DNA of 64,000 nucleotides from an uncultured beta proteobacterium (GTDB lineage Bacteria > Pseudomonadota > Gammaproteobacteria > Burkholderiales > SG8-41): contig CAISYC010000068.1 in assembly GCA_903889565.1 (NCBI GenBank), forward strand, positions 372,001-436,000, given 5' to 3'. A model generated the notes under the pieces. That model was not told the origin of the DNA and made no database searches. It saw nothing but the letters and a program-made list of their open reading frames with translations. Positions 1 to 8,168 of this stretch are shown here, one piece after another (within the stretch, counting starts at the first letter, position 1; each line of letters begins with the position of its first letter). The position numbers were made by a program, and so were the translations under genes.

Positions 1-165
1 CGCGATCGGCCGCGCCGTGGTGTCGGTGCCGCCGCCGGGGGCGAAGCCGACGATCATGCGCACCGGTTTGCTCGGATAATTATCGGCCGCGGCGGCAGCA
101 GTGAAGCCGGCGGTTGCGGCCGCACACAGGATGCTGCGAACAAACGATTTTAAAAAGTTCTGCAT
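1..165 (-). CDS. Bug/TctC-family tripartite tricarboxylate receptor (partial, N-terminus)
   Basis: Only the first 55 codons lie in the window; the gene continues past base 1. The protein begins with a signal peptide (basic start, then an Ala-rich core ending near AAAAAD), followed by the Bug hallmark NYPSKPVRMIV and the glycine turn GFAPGGGTDT. Such proteins bind carboxylates in the periplasm and pass them to TctAB-type membrane subunits. The ATG at 163-165 is preceded by GGAGGAA at good spacing. It is the last gene of a minus-strand run after the PdxA-like gene, 52 bp downstream of it. The family is clear; the ligand cannot be told. Confidence 0.9.
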   Translation of the reverse strand, partial: MQNFLKSFVRSILCAAATAGFTAAAAADNYPSKPVRMIVGFAPGGGTDTTARPIA

Positions 166-217
166 GTGCAGGTTCCTCCAGTTCAGGTGCCCGCGAAAGG
201 CGGGCGGTTCGATTCGA

Positions 218-1222
218 TCAATGCAGTTTTGCCGCCGCCATGCGCGCGGCGATGCGCAGCGCCTGCTCGAGCGCACCGGTATCGGCGACCCCTTTGCCGA
301 CGATATCGTAGGCCGTGCCGTGCGCCGGCGTGGTGAATACCGTTTTCAATCCGGCGGTGACGGTGACGCCCTTGTTGAAGCCGAGGAGCTTGGTCGCGAT
401 CTGGCCCTGATCGTGGTACATCATGACCACGCCGTCGAATTCGCCCTTGAGTGCCTTCAGGAAAATCACATCCGATGAAATGGGGCCGCTGCAATTGATG
501 CCGCCGGCGCGCAATGTGTCGACGGTCGGGCGGATGATGCGGATTTCCTCGTCGCCGAAGAGGCCGTTCTCGCCGCAATGCGGGTTGAGTGCGGCGACGC
601 CGATGCGCGGTTGCGCGACACCGGCCGCGCGCAGCGACTGATTGGCGAGCTGCACCGCGGCGGTGATGCGCTCGGGCGAAATCAGGTTGACTGCTTCCTT
701 GAGCGCGATGTGCGAGGTTACCCGGAATGTCGAGAATTCCTTGATCACGTTCATCTCGCCGAAGAAACCTGCGTGCCTGGTCAGCGCGGCGAACATCTGG
801 TGTTCGTCCGGGTATTTCCAGCCGCCACGGTTCATCGCACCCTTGTTGAGCGGCGCGAAGCAGATGCCGTCGATTTCGCCGGCGTCGGCCATCTCGATCA
901 TGTGTTTGAGCGTGTCGCCGGACAGGCGGCCCGAATCGTCGGAACTGACGCCGCGTTTGTAGAGCGCCGGATCGACGTTGCCGAGATCGATCAGCGGCAC
1001 CTCGTCGTTGTTCCAGTCGATCGCATCGACGCTTTCGATCGGGCGGTAGGCGAGCCGGATGCCGGCATCGCGGCAGCCCAGTTCGAACACGCGCGCATCG
1101 CCGATCACCACCACGCGCGCCACCGAATTGGGCATGCCGGAGGCGAGCAGTTTGACGCTGATCTCGGGGCCGATACCGGTGACATCGCCGAGCATGAGAC
1201 CGAGGACGGGGAGCTTGTTCAT
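218..1222 (-). CDS. PdxA-family 4-phosphohydroxy-acid dehydrogenase
   Basis: This 334-residue protein matches the PdxA family of NAD-dependent, metal-requiring dehydrogenases (4-hydroxythreonine-4-phosphate or 4-phospho-threonate/erythronate type). Visible marks are an N-terminal GDVTGIGPE, a central SHIALKEA with a likely metal-binding His, the MYHDQGQ motif near residue 268, and TTPAHGTAYDI near the C-terminus. Length is normal for the family. AAGGTAG precedes the ATG. It sits 14 bp after a Gfo/Idh oxidoreductase in a run that also has a TRAP-type receptor and a Bug receptor, so a catabolic PdxA2-like role in sugar-acid use is more likely than pyridoxal phosphate synthesis. That last point is inference from context. 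Confidence 0.88.
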   Translation of the reverse strand: MNKLPVLGLMLGDVTGIGPEISVKLLASGMPNSVARVVVIGDARVFELGCRDAGIRLAYRPIESVDAIDWNNDEVPLIDLGNVDPALYKRGVSSDDSGRLSGDTLKHMIEMADAGEIDGICFAPLNKGAMNRGGWKYPDEHQMFAALTRHAGFFGEMNVIKEFSTFRVTSHIALKEAVNLISPERITAAVQLANQSLRAAGVAQPRIGVAALNPHCGENGLFGDEEIRIIRPTVDTLRAGGINCSGPISSDVIFLKALKGEFDGVVMMYHDQGQIATKLLGFNKGVTVTAGLKTVFTTPAHGTAYDIVGKGVADTGALEQALRIAARMAAAKLH

Positions 1223-1236
1223 GTTTTCTACCTTGT

Positions 1237-2214
1237 TTAAGTCGGGGCCAGTGAAACAGGCTGGCCGGATTCGAGGGATTGTACGATGGCTTCGAAGGCG
1301 GCGACCACATTGACCATGTGGGTCATTTTGATCGGATATTCGCTATTGCCGGCGACGGCGTCGGCGAAGACATCGAATTCTTCCTTCAGAGAATCAAGCG
1401 GCGCGTAGCTGAAATGCTCCGGTTTCGCGCTTTTGCGCCGGATGACCAGATCCGTTTCGCCCAGCGCCTCGACCGAGCCCTCGCGGCCGAAGACATGAAT
1501 GCGCCAGTAAAACGGGGTTGCCCGCACCGCGCCGAGCAGCGCGCTCGTGCGGTTTTCGAATTCGAACACGATCGACAGCGTGTCGGTCGGATCCGGTGCG
1601 GGCTTGCGCGTGATCACCTGCGTTTGCACGCGCGCGACCGGGCCCAGCAGATTGACCAGCGCGTCGAGCACATGTATGCCGGAACCGGTCATGCCCGCAC
1701 CCGGCGTCTCCGACGGCGCGCCGCGCCAGGGTGAAAAATGGGCGCCGGAGTTTTCATTGCTGTAGTGGCCCTCGACATGCAGAATCTCGCCGAGTTCGCC
1801 GCTGGCGACAACGCGGCGCAACTCGCGCATCGACGGCCAGAAACGCTTGTTGGTGCCAATGCCGAGCAGCACACCGGCGTCGCGGCAGGCATTCGTCGAG
1901 CGCAGTGCATCGGCTTTCATCAAGGCCAGCGGTTTTTCGCAAAACACCGCCTTGCCGGCATTGGCGACGGCGACAATCTGCTCGGTATGCAGCGAGTGCG
2001 GCGTGGCCAGCACGATCGCCTGCACGCGCGGGTCGGTCAGTGCGTCGGCAAATTCCGTCGACAATTCGAACGCGTGTGTCGCGGCGAAATCGCGCACGCT
2101 GTCCGGCTCCTTGCTGATGCCGCGGATAAAGCGAATGCGTTCGCTTTTGCCCTGCACGGCGTTGACGATCTTTTGTCCCCACCAGCCGACGCCGATGATG
2201 GCCGCGTTGATCAT
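1237..2214 (-). CDS. Gfo/Idh/MocA-family NAD(P)-dependent oxidoreductase
   Basis: The 325-residue protein starts with a Rossmann motif (IIGVGWWGQK), and carries the ATPHSLHTEQ and CEKPLALMKADA blocks typical of Gfo/Idh/MocA enzymes; the Lys in EKP is the usual catalytic or substrate-contacting lysine. The second half is the alpha/beta dimerisation domain. Members oxidise or reduce sugars, inositols and related polyols with NAD(P). It lies 8 bp after the receptor gene stop and 14 bp before the PdxA-like gene, so these are probably cotranscribed. Substrate unknown. Confidence 0.9.
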   Translation of the reverse strand: MINAAIIGVGWWGQKIVNAVQGKSERIRFIRGISKEPDSVRDFAATHAFELSTEFADALTDPRVQAIVLATPHSLHTEQIVAVANAGKAVFCEKPLALMKADALRSTNACRDAGVLLGIGTNKRFWPSMRELRRVVASGELGEILHVEGHYSNENSGAHFSPWRGAPSETPGAGMTGSGIHVLDALVNLLGPVARVQTQVITRKPAPDPTDTLSIVFEFENRTSALLGAVRATPFYWRIHVFGREGSVEALGETDLVIRRKSAKPEHFSYAPLDSLKEEFDVFADAVAGNSEYPIKMTHMVNVVAAFEAIVQSLESGQPVSLAPT

Positions 2215-2222
2215 GCGCGGAG

Positions 2223-3143
2223 TCAGGCGAGGTAGGCGAACAGCTTGGGATCGAGCTCGCGCCGGTATTTTTCCAGCACCGGCTGCACCGCAGCGACGAA
2301 GGGCGCGCGCTCGGCTTCGCTCAGCGTGATGATTTCGTGATCCTTGACCAGTTTGAACTTGGCCAGCATTTCGGCGTCCTCCGCGGCGGCGAGTTCGAGC
2401 TGGTAGCGCGTCGCTTCGCGGCCGGCTTCCTCGACGGCAGCCTGAAGGTCGGCTGGCCAGGCCTTGAAGTGTTCCTGATTGCAGATCATGACGGTGGCGC
2501 CGAACAGATGGCCGGTCAGCGTCTGGTAGCGGTGATAATTCTGCACGCCGAAGTTATAGGTGTTGGTGAGCGGATTTTCCTGGCCGTCGAAACGCGGCCC
2601 GGCGATGCCGTCGACGAATTCCTTGACGTCCACCGAGACCGGCTCGAAGCCCAGCGCGGCCAGCGCCTCGACATGCATTTCGCTGACCTGGCAGCGGATC
2701 CTGAGGCCTTTGCAGTCGGCCGGCGTGCGGATCGGCCGTACGAGGTTTGTCACATGGCGAAAACCGTTGTCCCACACGCCGAGCAGTTTGTGCGGCGTGT
2801 TATCCGCCATGCGCGTTTGCAACAGTTTGCCGAACTCGCCGGCAAACGCGCGCTGCACGCTGGCGCGGTCCTTGATCAGGAAGGGCAGTTCCAGCACCTT
2901 GAACTCCGGCACCGGATCGGTGAAGCGCACCGACGAGATGTAGCACAGCGACAGTTCGCCGGCGGCGACCATCTTCGGCAGATCGCCGGACTGGCGGCCG
3001 ATATTGAGCACGTTGCCGATCAACTGGAAATCAATGCGCTCGCCGAATTGTTTTTTCAGCAGTTCGCCGAAGCGTTCGGCGGCGCGGTTGTGAATCGAGG
3101 CGGGATTCTGATAACCACCGAACTTGATAACGATTTTGGACAT
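2223..3143 (-). CDS. DctP-family TRAP transporter solute receptor without signal peptide
   Basis: The 306-residue protein shows the DctP fold marks: an early AAERFGELLKKQFG helix, the LELPFL block near residue 85, a GLRIRCQ strand with the expected ligand-binding Arg near residue 147, and GQENPLTNTYNFG near residue 190. DctP receptors normally have a Sec signal peptide. Here the mature fold begins within the first ten residues (SKIVIKFGG). The same frame upstream reaches a TGA 16 codons before the ATG with no other usual start, so no leader can be gained by moving the start. No DctQ or DctM gene is present. It may act in the cytoplasm, or have lost its leader. It heads the minus-strand operon with Gfo/Idh and PdxA-like genes. 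Confidence 0.85.
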   Translation of the reverse strand: MSKIVIKFGGYQNPASIHNRAAERFGELLKKQFGERIDFQLIGNVLNIGRQSGDLPKMVAAGELSLCYISSVRFTDPVPEFKVLELPFLIKDRASVQRAFAGEFGKLLQTRMADNTPHKLLGVWDNGFRHVTNLVRPIRTPADCKGLRIRCQVSEMHVEALAALGFEPVSVDVKEFVDGIAGPRFDGQENPLTNTYNFGVQNYHRYQTLTGHLFGATVMICNQEHFKAWPADLQAAVEEAGREATRYQLELAAAEDAEMLAKFKLVKDHEIITLSEAERAPFVAAVQPVLEKYRRELDPKLFAYLA

Positions 3144-3302
3144 GTTTTCGCGGCGCGGCGACGGTTGAAGAAACGGGACGAGAGAGTATCACATCGGACG
3201 CGGTTTTTTCCCCGCCAAATGCCCGCATCAACCAACTGCTGCGGCGCCTTGACCGCGCCGCAAAGCGCACGGTAACCTCGCGGCGCTCCCTTGAGGCCCA
3301 AC

Positions 3303-4076
3303 ATGCAAAATCCAAACCGCATCCGCCAGTTGCTGACCGACGGCAAGACTGTCACCGGCATGCTCCTGTTCACTGGCAGTCCCATGGTGGTTGAAATGAT
3401 GGCTGCTGCCGGCCTCGATTTCGTCATCATCGACATGGAACACAGCGCGCTCGATCTCGATCGCGCCGGCCATCTGATCCGCGCCGCCGACGCGGCGTCG
3501 ATCACGCCCTTAGTGCGAGTGCCGGAGGTCGATGCGGCGCTGATCAAGAAACTGCTTAATCTCGGCGCGGCGGGCATCGTGCTGCCGCACGCCAACCGCG
3601 ACAACTGTGCCGCGCTGCTGAAGGCAATGCGCTTCGCCCCCGACGGCGAACGCGGCGCCTGTCAGATTACGCGCGCCGCCGGCTATGTGCGCGGCGGCTG
3701 GAACGATTACGCCGCGCGCGCCAACCGCGAATTGATGGCGATCGCGCTGCTCGAAGAAAAGGAAAGCATCGCCGACCTCGATGCGCTCGCGGCAATGCCG
3801 GGGCTTGACGCGTTTTTCGTCGGGCCGACCGATCTGTCGATGTCGCTGGGCGTGCCGGGCGCGACCTTCGAAGATCCGAAAATGAGCGCCGCGCTCGACA
3901 CCGTGGTGGCGACCACGCGCCGGCACGGCAAACATGCGATGACGCTGATCGGCAACAATCTCAATGTCGAATACGGTCGCGCCATCGCCAAACGCGGCGT
4001 GCAGATCATCGTGCTCGGCACCGATGGCGATCTGTTCGTCGATGCAATCAAGCGCATGGCTGGCGTCAAGGAATAG
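3303..4076 (+). CDS. HpcH/HpaI-family class II aldolase
   Basis: This 257-residue protein is a metal-dependent aldolase of the HpcH/HpaI type, which makes or breaks 2-keto-3-deoxy or 4-hydroxy-2-oxo acids to pyruvate and an aldehyde. The strand FVIIDMEHSALD, the ALLEEKESIADLDAL block and FFVGPTDLSMSLG (metal and pyruvate site) are clear. I place the start at the ATG at 3303 because GAGG lies 7 bp ahead of it; a TTG 12 bp upstream is in frame but would bury that site. Three bases separate its stop from the next gene, so the two form an operon transcribed away from the TRAP-receptor set. Confidence 0.9.
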   Translation: MQNPNRIRQLLTDGKTVTGMLLFTGSPMVVEMMAAAGLDFVIIDMEHSALDLDRAGHLIRAADAASITPLVRVPEVDAALIKKLLNLGAAGIVLPHANRDNCAALLKAMRFAPDGERGACQITRAAGYVRGGWNDYAARANRELMAIALLEEKESIADLDALAAMPGLDAFFVGPTDLSMSLGVPGATFEDPKMSAALDTVVATTRRHGKHAMTLIGNNLNVEYGRAIAKRGVQIIVLGTDGDLFVDAIKRMAGVKE

Positions 4077-4079
4077 CGC

Positions 4080-4970
4080 ATGGCCGCAAAGAAAAAACTG
4101 ATCATCACGGTGCGCGTCAATGAATATGCACCGCGCAACAAAAACAAGCACATTCCGTTAACGCCGGACGAGATCGCCGCGACCGCCGCCGAATGCCGCG
4201 CCGCCGGCGCCTCGATCATTCACTTTCATGCGCGCAATACCGACGGCAGTCCCTGCCACAAGCCCGAGATGTATGCCGAGATCGTGTCGAAGATCCGGGC
4301 GCGCTGCGACATTCTGATCGACTCGACGCTCGGCCAGATCACGGTCAAGGAAGACGAAAACCGCCTCGCCCACATTAGGCTGATGGGGCAGAAAAGCGCG
4401 ACGCGTCCCGATTTCGCCGCCGTAGACACCGGCAGCAGCAACATCGACGCTTATGACGCCGAAACCAAATCGTTCAAGACGCTGAACAAGGTTTATCTCA
4501 ACAGCACCGAGACCTGCCTGTTTCTGGCCAAGGGCATGACCGAAGCCGGTGTGAAGCCGCATCTGTCGGTGTGGGCGGTGCCGTTCGTGCGCATGGTCGA
4601 TGCTTTTCTCGACATGGGCGCGATCAAGGAACCGGCCTATGTGCAATGCGTGCTGGCCGAGGGCGGTATCGTCGGCGCGCATCCGTGCACGCCGCGCGGT
4701 CTCGAAGCGCTGGTCGATTTCATGCCGGCCAATCGGCGTATCGAATGGACCGCTGCGTGCAAGGAGGGCAATCTGCTCAATGTGGCCGCCACCGCGCTCG
4801 CACGCGGCGGCCATCTGGCGCCGGGGATCGGCGATTATCCCTATGAGGAAATCGGTTGTCCGACCAATGCCGAGTTGGTGCATCGCTTCGCCGAACTCGG
4901 TCGCGCCGCCGGCCGCGAGCCAACCACCACCGACGAAGCGCGCGCCATGCTGGGCATCGCGCGCACTTGA
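4080..4970 (+). CDS. BKACE-family beta-keto acid cleavage enzyme (DUF849)
   Basis: This 296-residue TIM-barrel protein is a member of the BKACE family, Zn-dependent enzymes that condense a beta-keto acid with acetyl-CoA to give acetoacetate and a new CoA ester. The N-terminal TVRVNEY strand, the IIHFHAR motif supplying two Zn-binding His, and the late GGHLAPGIGDY segment are the recognisable parts. Length matches the family. It follows the HpaI-type aldolase by 3 bp, suggesting that the pair handles one keto acid. The actual beta-keto acid cannot be inferred because specificity is set by loop residues. Confidence 0.88.
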   Translation: MAAKKKLIITVRVNEYAPRNKNKHIPLTPDEIAATAAECRAAGASIIHFHARNTDGSPCHKPEMYAEIVSKIRARCDILIDSTLGQITVKEDENRLAHIRLMGQKSATRPDFAAVDTGSSNIDAYDAETKSFKTLNKVYLNSTETCLFLAKGMTEAGVKPHLSVWAVPFVRMVDAFLDMGAIKEPAYVQCVLAEGGIVGAHPCTPRGLEALVDFMPANRRIEWTAACKEGNLLNVAATALARGGHLAPGIGDYPYEEIGCPTNAELVHRFAELGRAAGREPTTTDEARAMLGIART

Positions 4971-5030
4971 CCCGCGCCGTCCCGGTCCGCGTCGGGGCTG
5001 CTGCAGCGCGCCGGCATATCGCCAAATAAC

Positions 5031-5849
5031 ATGACCGGTCCGCTACTCACACTCAAAGTCGATGACGCGCTGCAGGCCGCCCGGCGCGCCGGCACGACGA
5101 CGGTCGAATGTTCGCTTGATCTCGATCGCTCGCCGACCACGGTGACCATCGGCGCTACCGCATGGGACTGGCAGGGCAGCAGTTTTCCCTATCTGGAAGG
5201 CTGCAAGGACAGAACCATCTACTATTGGAGCGATGTTGTATTTCAGCCGGTGGCGCGTTTTGATGCGTCGTTAATCAAGCTGGTACCCACCGCCTGGGGG
5301 CCGCCGACCTTCGAAATCGACGGCATCAAGATGCTGCCGACGGCGCAGGTGTCGCCTTATGCCGACGCCGAACGCAAGGTCGGCCTGATCCAGCCGCGCG
5401 GCAAGATCGTGCTCGATACCTGCGGCGGTCTCGGTTATTTTGCTGCGTGGTGTCTGCAGGGGCAGGCGCGGCAGGTATTGTCGTGGGAGAAAAACGCCGA
5501 CGTGATCTGGTTGCGCAGTGTTAACCCATGGTCGCCTGCAAGCGGCGGCGCATTGCAATTGACGCATGGCGATGTTGCCACGGCAATCGCCGCGCTGCCG
5601 GACGCCGCCGTCGATGCAGTCCTGCACGATCCGCCGCGATTCGGCATCGCCGGCGAACTCTACTCGCAGGCCTTTTACGATCAGCTCGCGCGCGTGATGA
5701 AACGCAAGGGCAAACTGTTTCATTACACCGGCACGCCGAACAAGCTGACCAGCGGGCGCGATGTGCCCAACGAAGTGATGAAACGATTGCAGCGTGCCGG
5801 CTTTATCGCCAGCAGCGTGGGTGATGGCATACTGGCGGTGAAGAAATAA
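5031..5849 (+). CDS. class I SAM-dependent methyltransferase-like protein
   Basis: The 272-residue protein has a non-catalytic N-terminal part (residues 1-115) and then a Rossmann-type methyltransferase core: IVLDTCGGLGYFAAWCLQ near residue 125 as SAM motif I, an acidic strand end at SWEKN, and AVLHDPPRFG near residue 195 resembling motif IV (DPPR). It ends with a VGDGILAVKK strand. I recall a similar family annotated as predicted archaeal-type methyltransferase or spermine-synthase-like proteins, but the substrate is unknown. It stands alone between the BKACE gene and the lipid operon, 60 bp from each. Confidence 0.75.
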   Translation: MTGPLLTLKVDDALQAARRAGTTTVECSLDLDRSPTTVTIGATAWDWQGSSFPYLEGCKDRTIYYWSDVVFQPVARFDASLIKLVPTAWGPPTFEIDGIKMLPTAQVSPYADAERKVGLIQPRGKIVLDTCGGLGYFAAWCLQGQARQVLSWEKNADVIWLRSVNPWSPASGGALQLTHGDVATAIAALPDAAVDAVLHDPPRFGIAGELYSQAFYDQLARVMKRKGKLFHYTGTPNKLTSGRDVPNEVMKRLQRAGFIASSVGDGILAVKK

Positions 5850-5909
5850 GCGCGATGTGCGAGAATTCCCTGGGCATACAGACCACGCTGGCATAACGCA
5901 GGTCAGGCC

Positions 5910-6524
5910 ATGATCAGCATTTATCAGCTCAAGCCCCGGTTCCAGTCGCTGTTGCGGCCGCTTGCTGGCGGACTCGCCGGCAGGGGCGTCACCGCCAATG
6001 GCGTGACCATTGCGGCAATGCTGGTGTCAATCGCCCTGGGCGCGCTGCTATGCATCACCGGGCAGCGCGGCCTGTTTCTCTTGCTGCCGTTGTGGATGTT
6101 TCTGCGCATGGCGTTCAATGCAATCGACGGCATGCTCGCGCGCGAGTTCGGCCAGAAGTCCGCGCTTGGTGCTTATCTGAACGAACTGTCCGATGTGATT
6201 TCCGATGCGGTGCTGTACCTGCCGTTCGTGCTGATCGCGCCCTTCGGCTGGGCCGGTGTTGTCGTAGTGGTGTTTCTGTCGACGGTGTCGGAAATGGCCG
6301 GCGCATTGGGACCGATGATCGGCGCCGAGCGCCGTTACGACGGCCCGATGGGCAAAAGCGACCGCGCCTTCGTGTTCGGCGCGCTGGGGCTGTGGGTCGG
6401 CCTTACCGCTGAACTGCCGGCGTGGGCCGCATGGCTGATGCCGCTCGTTGCTGCGGCCATCGCGCTCAATATTGTCAACCGCATCCGCGGCGGCATCGCC
6501 TCAGTGCGGCAGACACCGCACTGA
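5910..6524 (+). CDS. CDP-alcohol phosphatidyltransferase family membrane protein (YnbA-like)
   Basis: This 204-residue protein has about five hydrophobic segments and the CDP-alcohol phosphatidyltransferase signature around residues 68-93. Against the canonical D..DG..AR(8)G...D...D, this protein reads N..DG..AR(8)G...N...D: the first and third aspartates, normally metal ligands, are asparagines. The E. coli ynbA/ynbB arrangement has a similar partner set, from memory. It is followed within 14 bp by an acyltransferase and then a CdsA-like gene, so a membrane lipid pathway is likely. The chemical product is unknown and the substituted residues make ordinary CDP-alcohol transfer uncertain. Confidence 0.85.
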   Translation: MISIYQLKPRFQSLLRPLAGGLAGRGVTANGVTIAAMLVSIALGALLCITGQRGLFLLLPLWMFLRMAFNAIDGMLAREFGQKSALGAYLNELSDVISDAVLYLPFVLIAPFGWAGVVVVVFLSTVSEMAGALGPMIGAERRYDGPMGKSDRAFVFGALGLWVGLTAELPAWAAWLMPLVAAAIALNIVNRIRGGIASVRQTPH

Positions 6525-6538
6525 TTTGAACGGGCTCC

Positions 6539-7162
6539 ATGGCAATTGAACATTTCATCGCCGCGTTCTTGTGCGAATTCGTCAAGCTGCTGACCGGCGT
6601 GCGCGCGCTCTGGCGCGGCAGCCTGCCGGAGGACCGGCGACGGATTTATTTCGCCAATCACCGCAGTCATTGCGACTTCGTGCTGATCTGGGCAGCGCTG
6701 CCGTCGCCTCTGCGTCGCCGCACGCGGCCGGTCGCCGGCGCCGACTACTGGCTGACGAGCGCATTGCGCCGTTACATCATCAACCGCCTGTTTCGCGGCG
6801 TACTGGTCGATCGCAGCGCCGGGCGCGCGCAGGGCAACCCGGTCGATTTGATGGGGGCGGCGCTGAGCGCGGGTGACTCATTGATCATTTTTCCGGAGGG
6901 CACGCGCAATCTCGGTGACGACCTGCTGCCGTTCAAAAGCGGCCTTTATCATCTGGCGAAAGCGCATCCTGAAGCGGAGCTGCTGCCGGTGTGGATCGAA
7001 AATCTCGGCCGCGTGATGCCCAAGGGTGCATTGCTGCCGGTGCCCTTGCTCTGTTCGCTGACTTTCGGTGCGGCGCTGACCCTCGCCGATGGCGAGAGCA
7101 AGGATGGATTCCTGCAACGCGCCCGCGATGCACTGCTGGCGCTGGCGCCGCCGGCGGATTGA
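6539..7162 (+). CDS. PlsC-like lysophospholipid acyltransferase
   Basis: The 207-residue protein carries the glycerolipid acyltransferase motif HX4D at H41-D46 and the FPEGT block at residues 118-122, in the usual order and distance. An N-terminal hydrophobic stretch may anchor it to the inner membrane. Family members acylate the 2-position of lysophosphatidic acid or related lysolipids. It lies between a CDP-alcohol phosphatidyltransferase and a CdsA-like enzyme, 14 and 9 bp away, which supports a shared lipid-head-group pathway rather than a housekeeping PlsC. Confidence 0.88.
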   Translation: MAIEHFIAAFLCEFVKLLTGVRALWRGSLPEDRRRIYFANHRSHCDFVLIWAALPSPLRRRTRPVAGADYWLTSALRRYIINRLFRGVLVDRSAGRAQGNPVDLMGAALSAGDSLIIFPEGTRNLGDDLLPFKSGLYHLAKAHPEAELLPVWIENLGRVMPKGALLPVPLLCSLTFGAALTLADGESKDGFLQRARDALLALAPPAD

Positions 7163-7171
7163 CGAGGGGCC

Positions 7172-8116
7172 ATGACACTCAACGAAACCCTGCGCGTGGT
7201 ATTCGGCGGCATCTTCGCCTTTCTTGCCATCGCCAGCATCATCGGCGCGTTGCTGAAATTCCGCCTCGCGCCGAATGCGCCGCACGACGCGATCGACAAT
7301 CTCAATGCGCGCATCAAGGCGTGGTGGGCGATGATTCTGCTGATCGGCGGCGCGGTGTGGATCGGCCGCGGCGGCATCATCGCGCTGTTCGCCTTCATTT
7401 CGCTGCAGAGCCTGCGCGAATTCATTTCGCTCACGCATACGCGGCGCGGCGATCATCGCGCGCTGCTGTGGAGCTTTTTCTTTTTCCTGCCGGTGCAATA
7501 CTGGCTGATCGCAATCAACTGGTACGGCCTGTTTTCAATCTTCATTCCGGTCTATGCCTTTCTGCTGCTGCCGATCTCGGCCTCGCTCGGCAGCGACACC
7601 ACGCGCTTTCTCGAGCGCGCGGCCAAGGTGCAGTGGGGGCTGATGATCTGCGTCTACTGCCTCTCGCATGTGCCGGCGCTGCTGACGCTGGAGATTGCCG
7701 GTTACGAGGGCCGCAATGCGCTGCTGATCGTGTTCCTGATTCTGACCACGCAGTCGAGCGACGTGTTTCAGTATGTGTGGGGCAAGCTGATCGGCAAACG
7801 CAAGATTTCGGTTGCCATCTCGCCGTCGAAAACGCTCGAGGGTCTGGTCGGCGGCGTGCTGACCTCGACCGCAGTCGGCGCCGCGCTGTGGTGGATCACG
7901 CCGTTTGCGCCGTGGCAGGCCGGCCTGATTGCGCTGACCATCAATATCATGGGCTTCTTCGGCGGCTTCGTGCTCTCCGCCATCAAGCGCGACCGCGGCG
8001 TCAAGGACTGGGGCGCCATGATCGAGGGGCACGGCGGCATGCTCGATCGCGTCGATTCGATCAGTTTTTCGGCGCCGGTCTTTTTTCACCTCGTGCGTTA
8101 CTGGTGGGTGGCCTGA
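7172..8116 (+). CDS. CdsA-like phosphatidate cytidylyltransferase
   Basis: This 314-residue polytopic protein (roughly eight hydrophobic segments) has the CdsA C-terminal signature: ISPSKTLEGLVGG near residue 212, then SAIKRDRGVKDWG and a GHGGMLDRVDS segment with conserved acidic residues near the end. CdsA makes CDP-diacylglycerol from phosphatidate and CTP at the inner membrane. As the third gene of a tight operon with a CDP-alcohol phosphatidyltransferase and an acyltransferase it probably supplies the activated lipid to the first enzyme. Whether the cell has another CdsA for bulk phospholipid cannot be seen here. Confidence 0.92.
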   Translation: MTLNETLRVVFGGIFAFLAIASIIGALLKFRLAPNAPHDAIDNLNARIKAWWAMILLIGGAVWIGRGGIIALFAFISLQSLREFISLTHTRRGDHRALLWSFFFFLPVQYWLIAINWYGLFSIFIPVYAFLLLPISASLGSDTTRFLERAAKVQWGLMICVYCLSHVPALLTLEIAGYEGRNALLIVFLILTTQSSDVFQYVWGKLIGKRKISVAISPSKTLEGLVGGVLTSTAVGAALWWITPFAPWQAGLIALTINIMGFFGGFVLSAIKRDRGVKDWGAMIEGHGGMLDRVDSISFSAPVFFHLVRYWWVA

Positions 8117-8168
8117 GCATTTGAAGGGTAGACTGGCCGCTAATCGAAATTTCGTTCGACGGCCTCTC

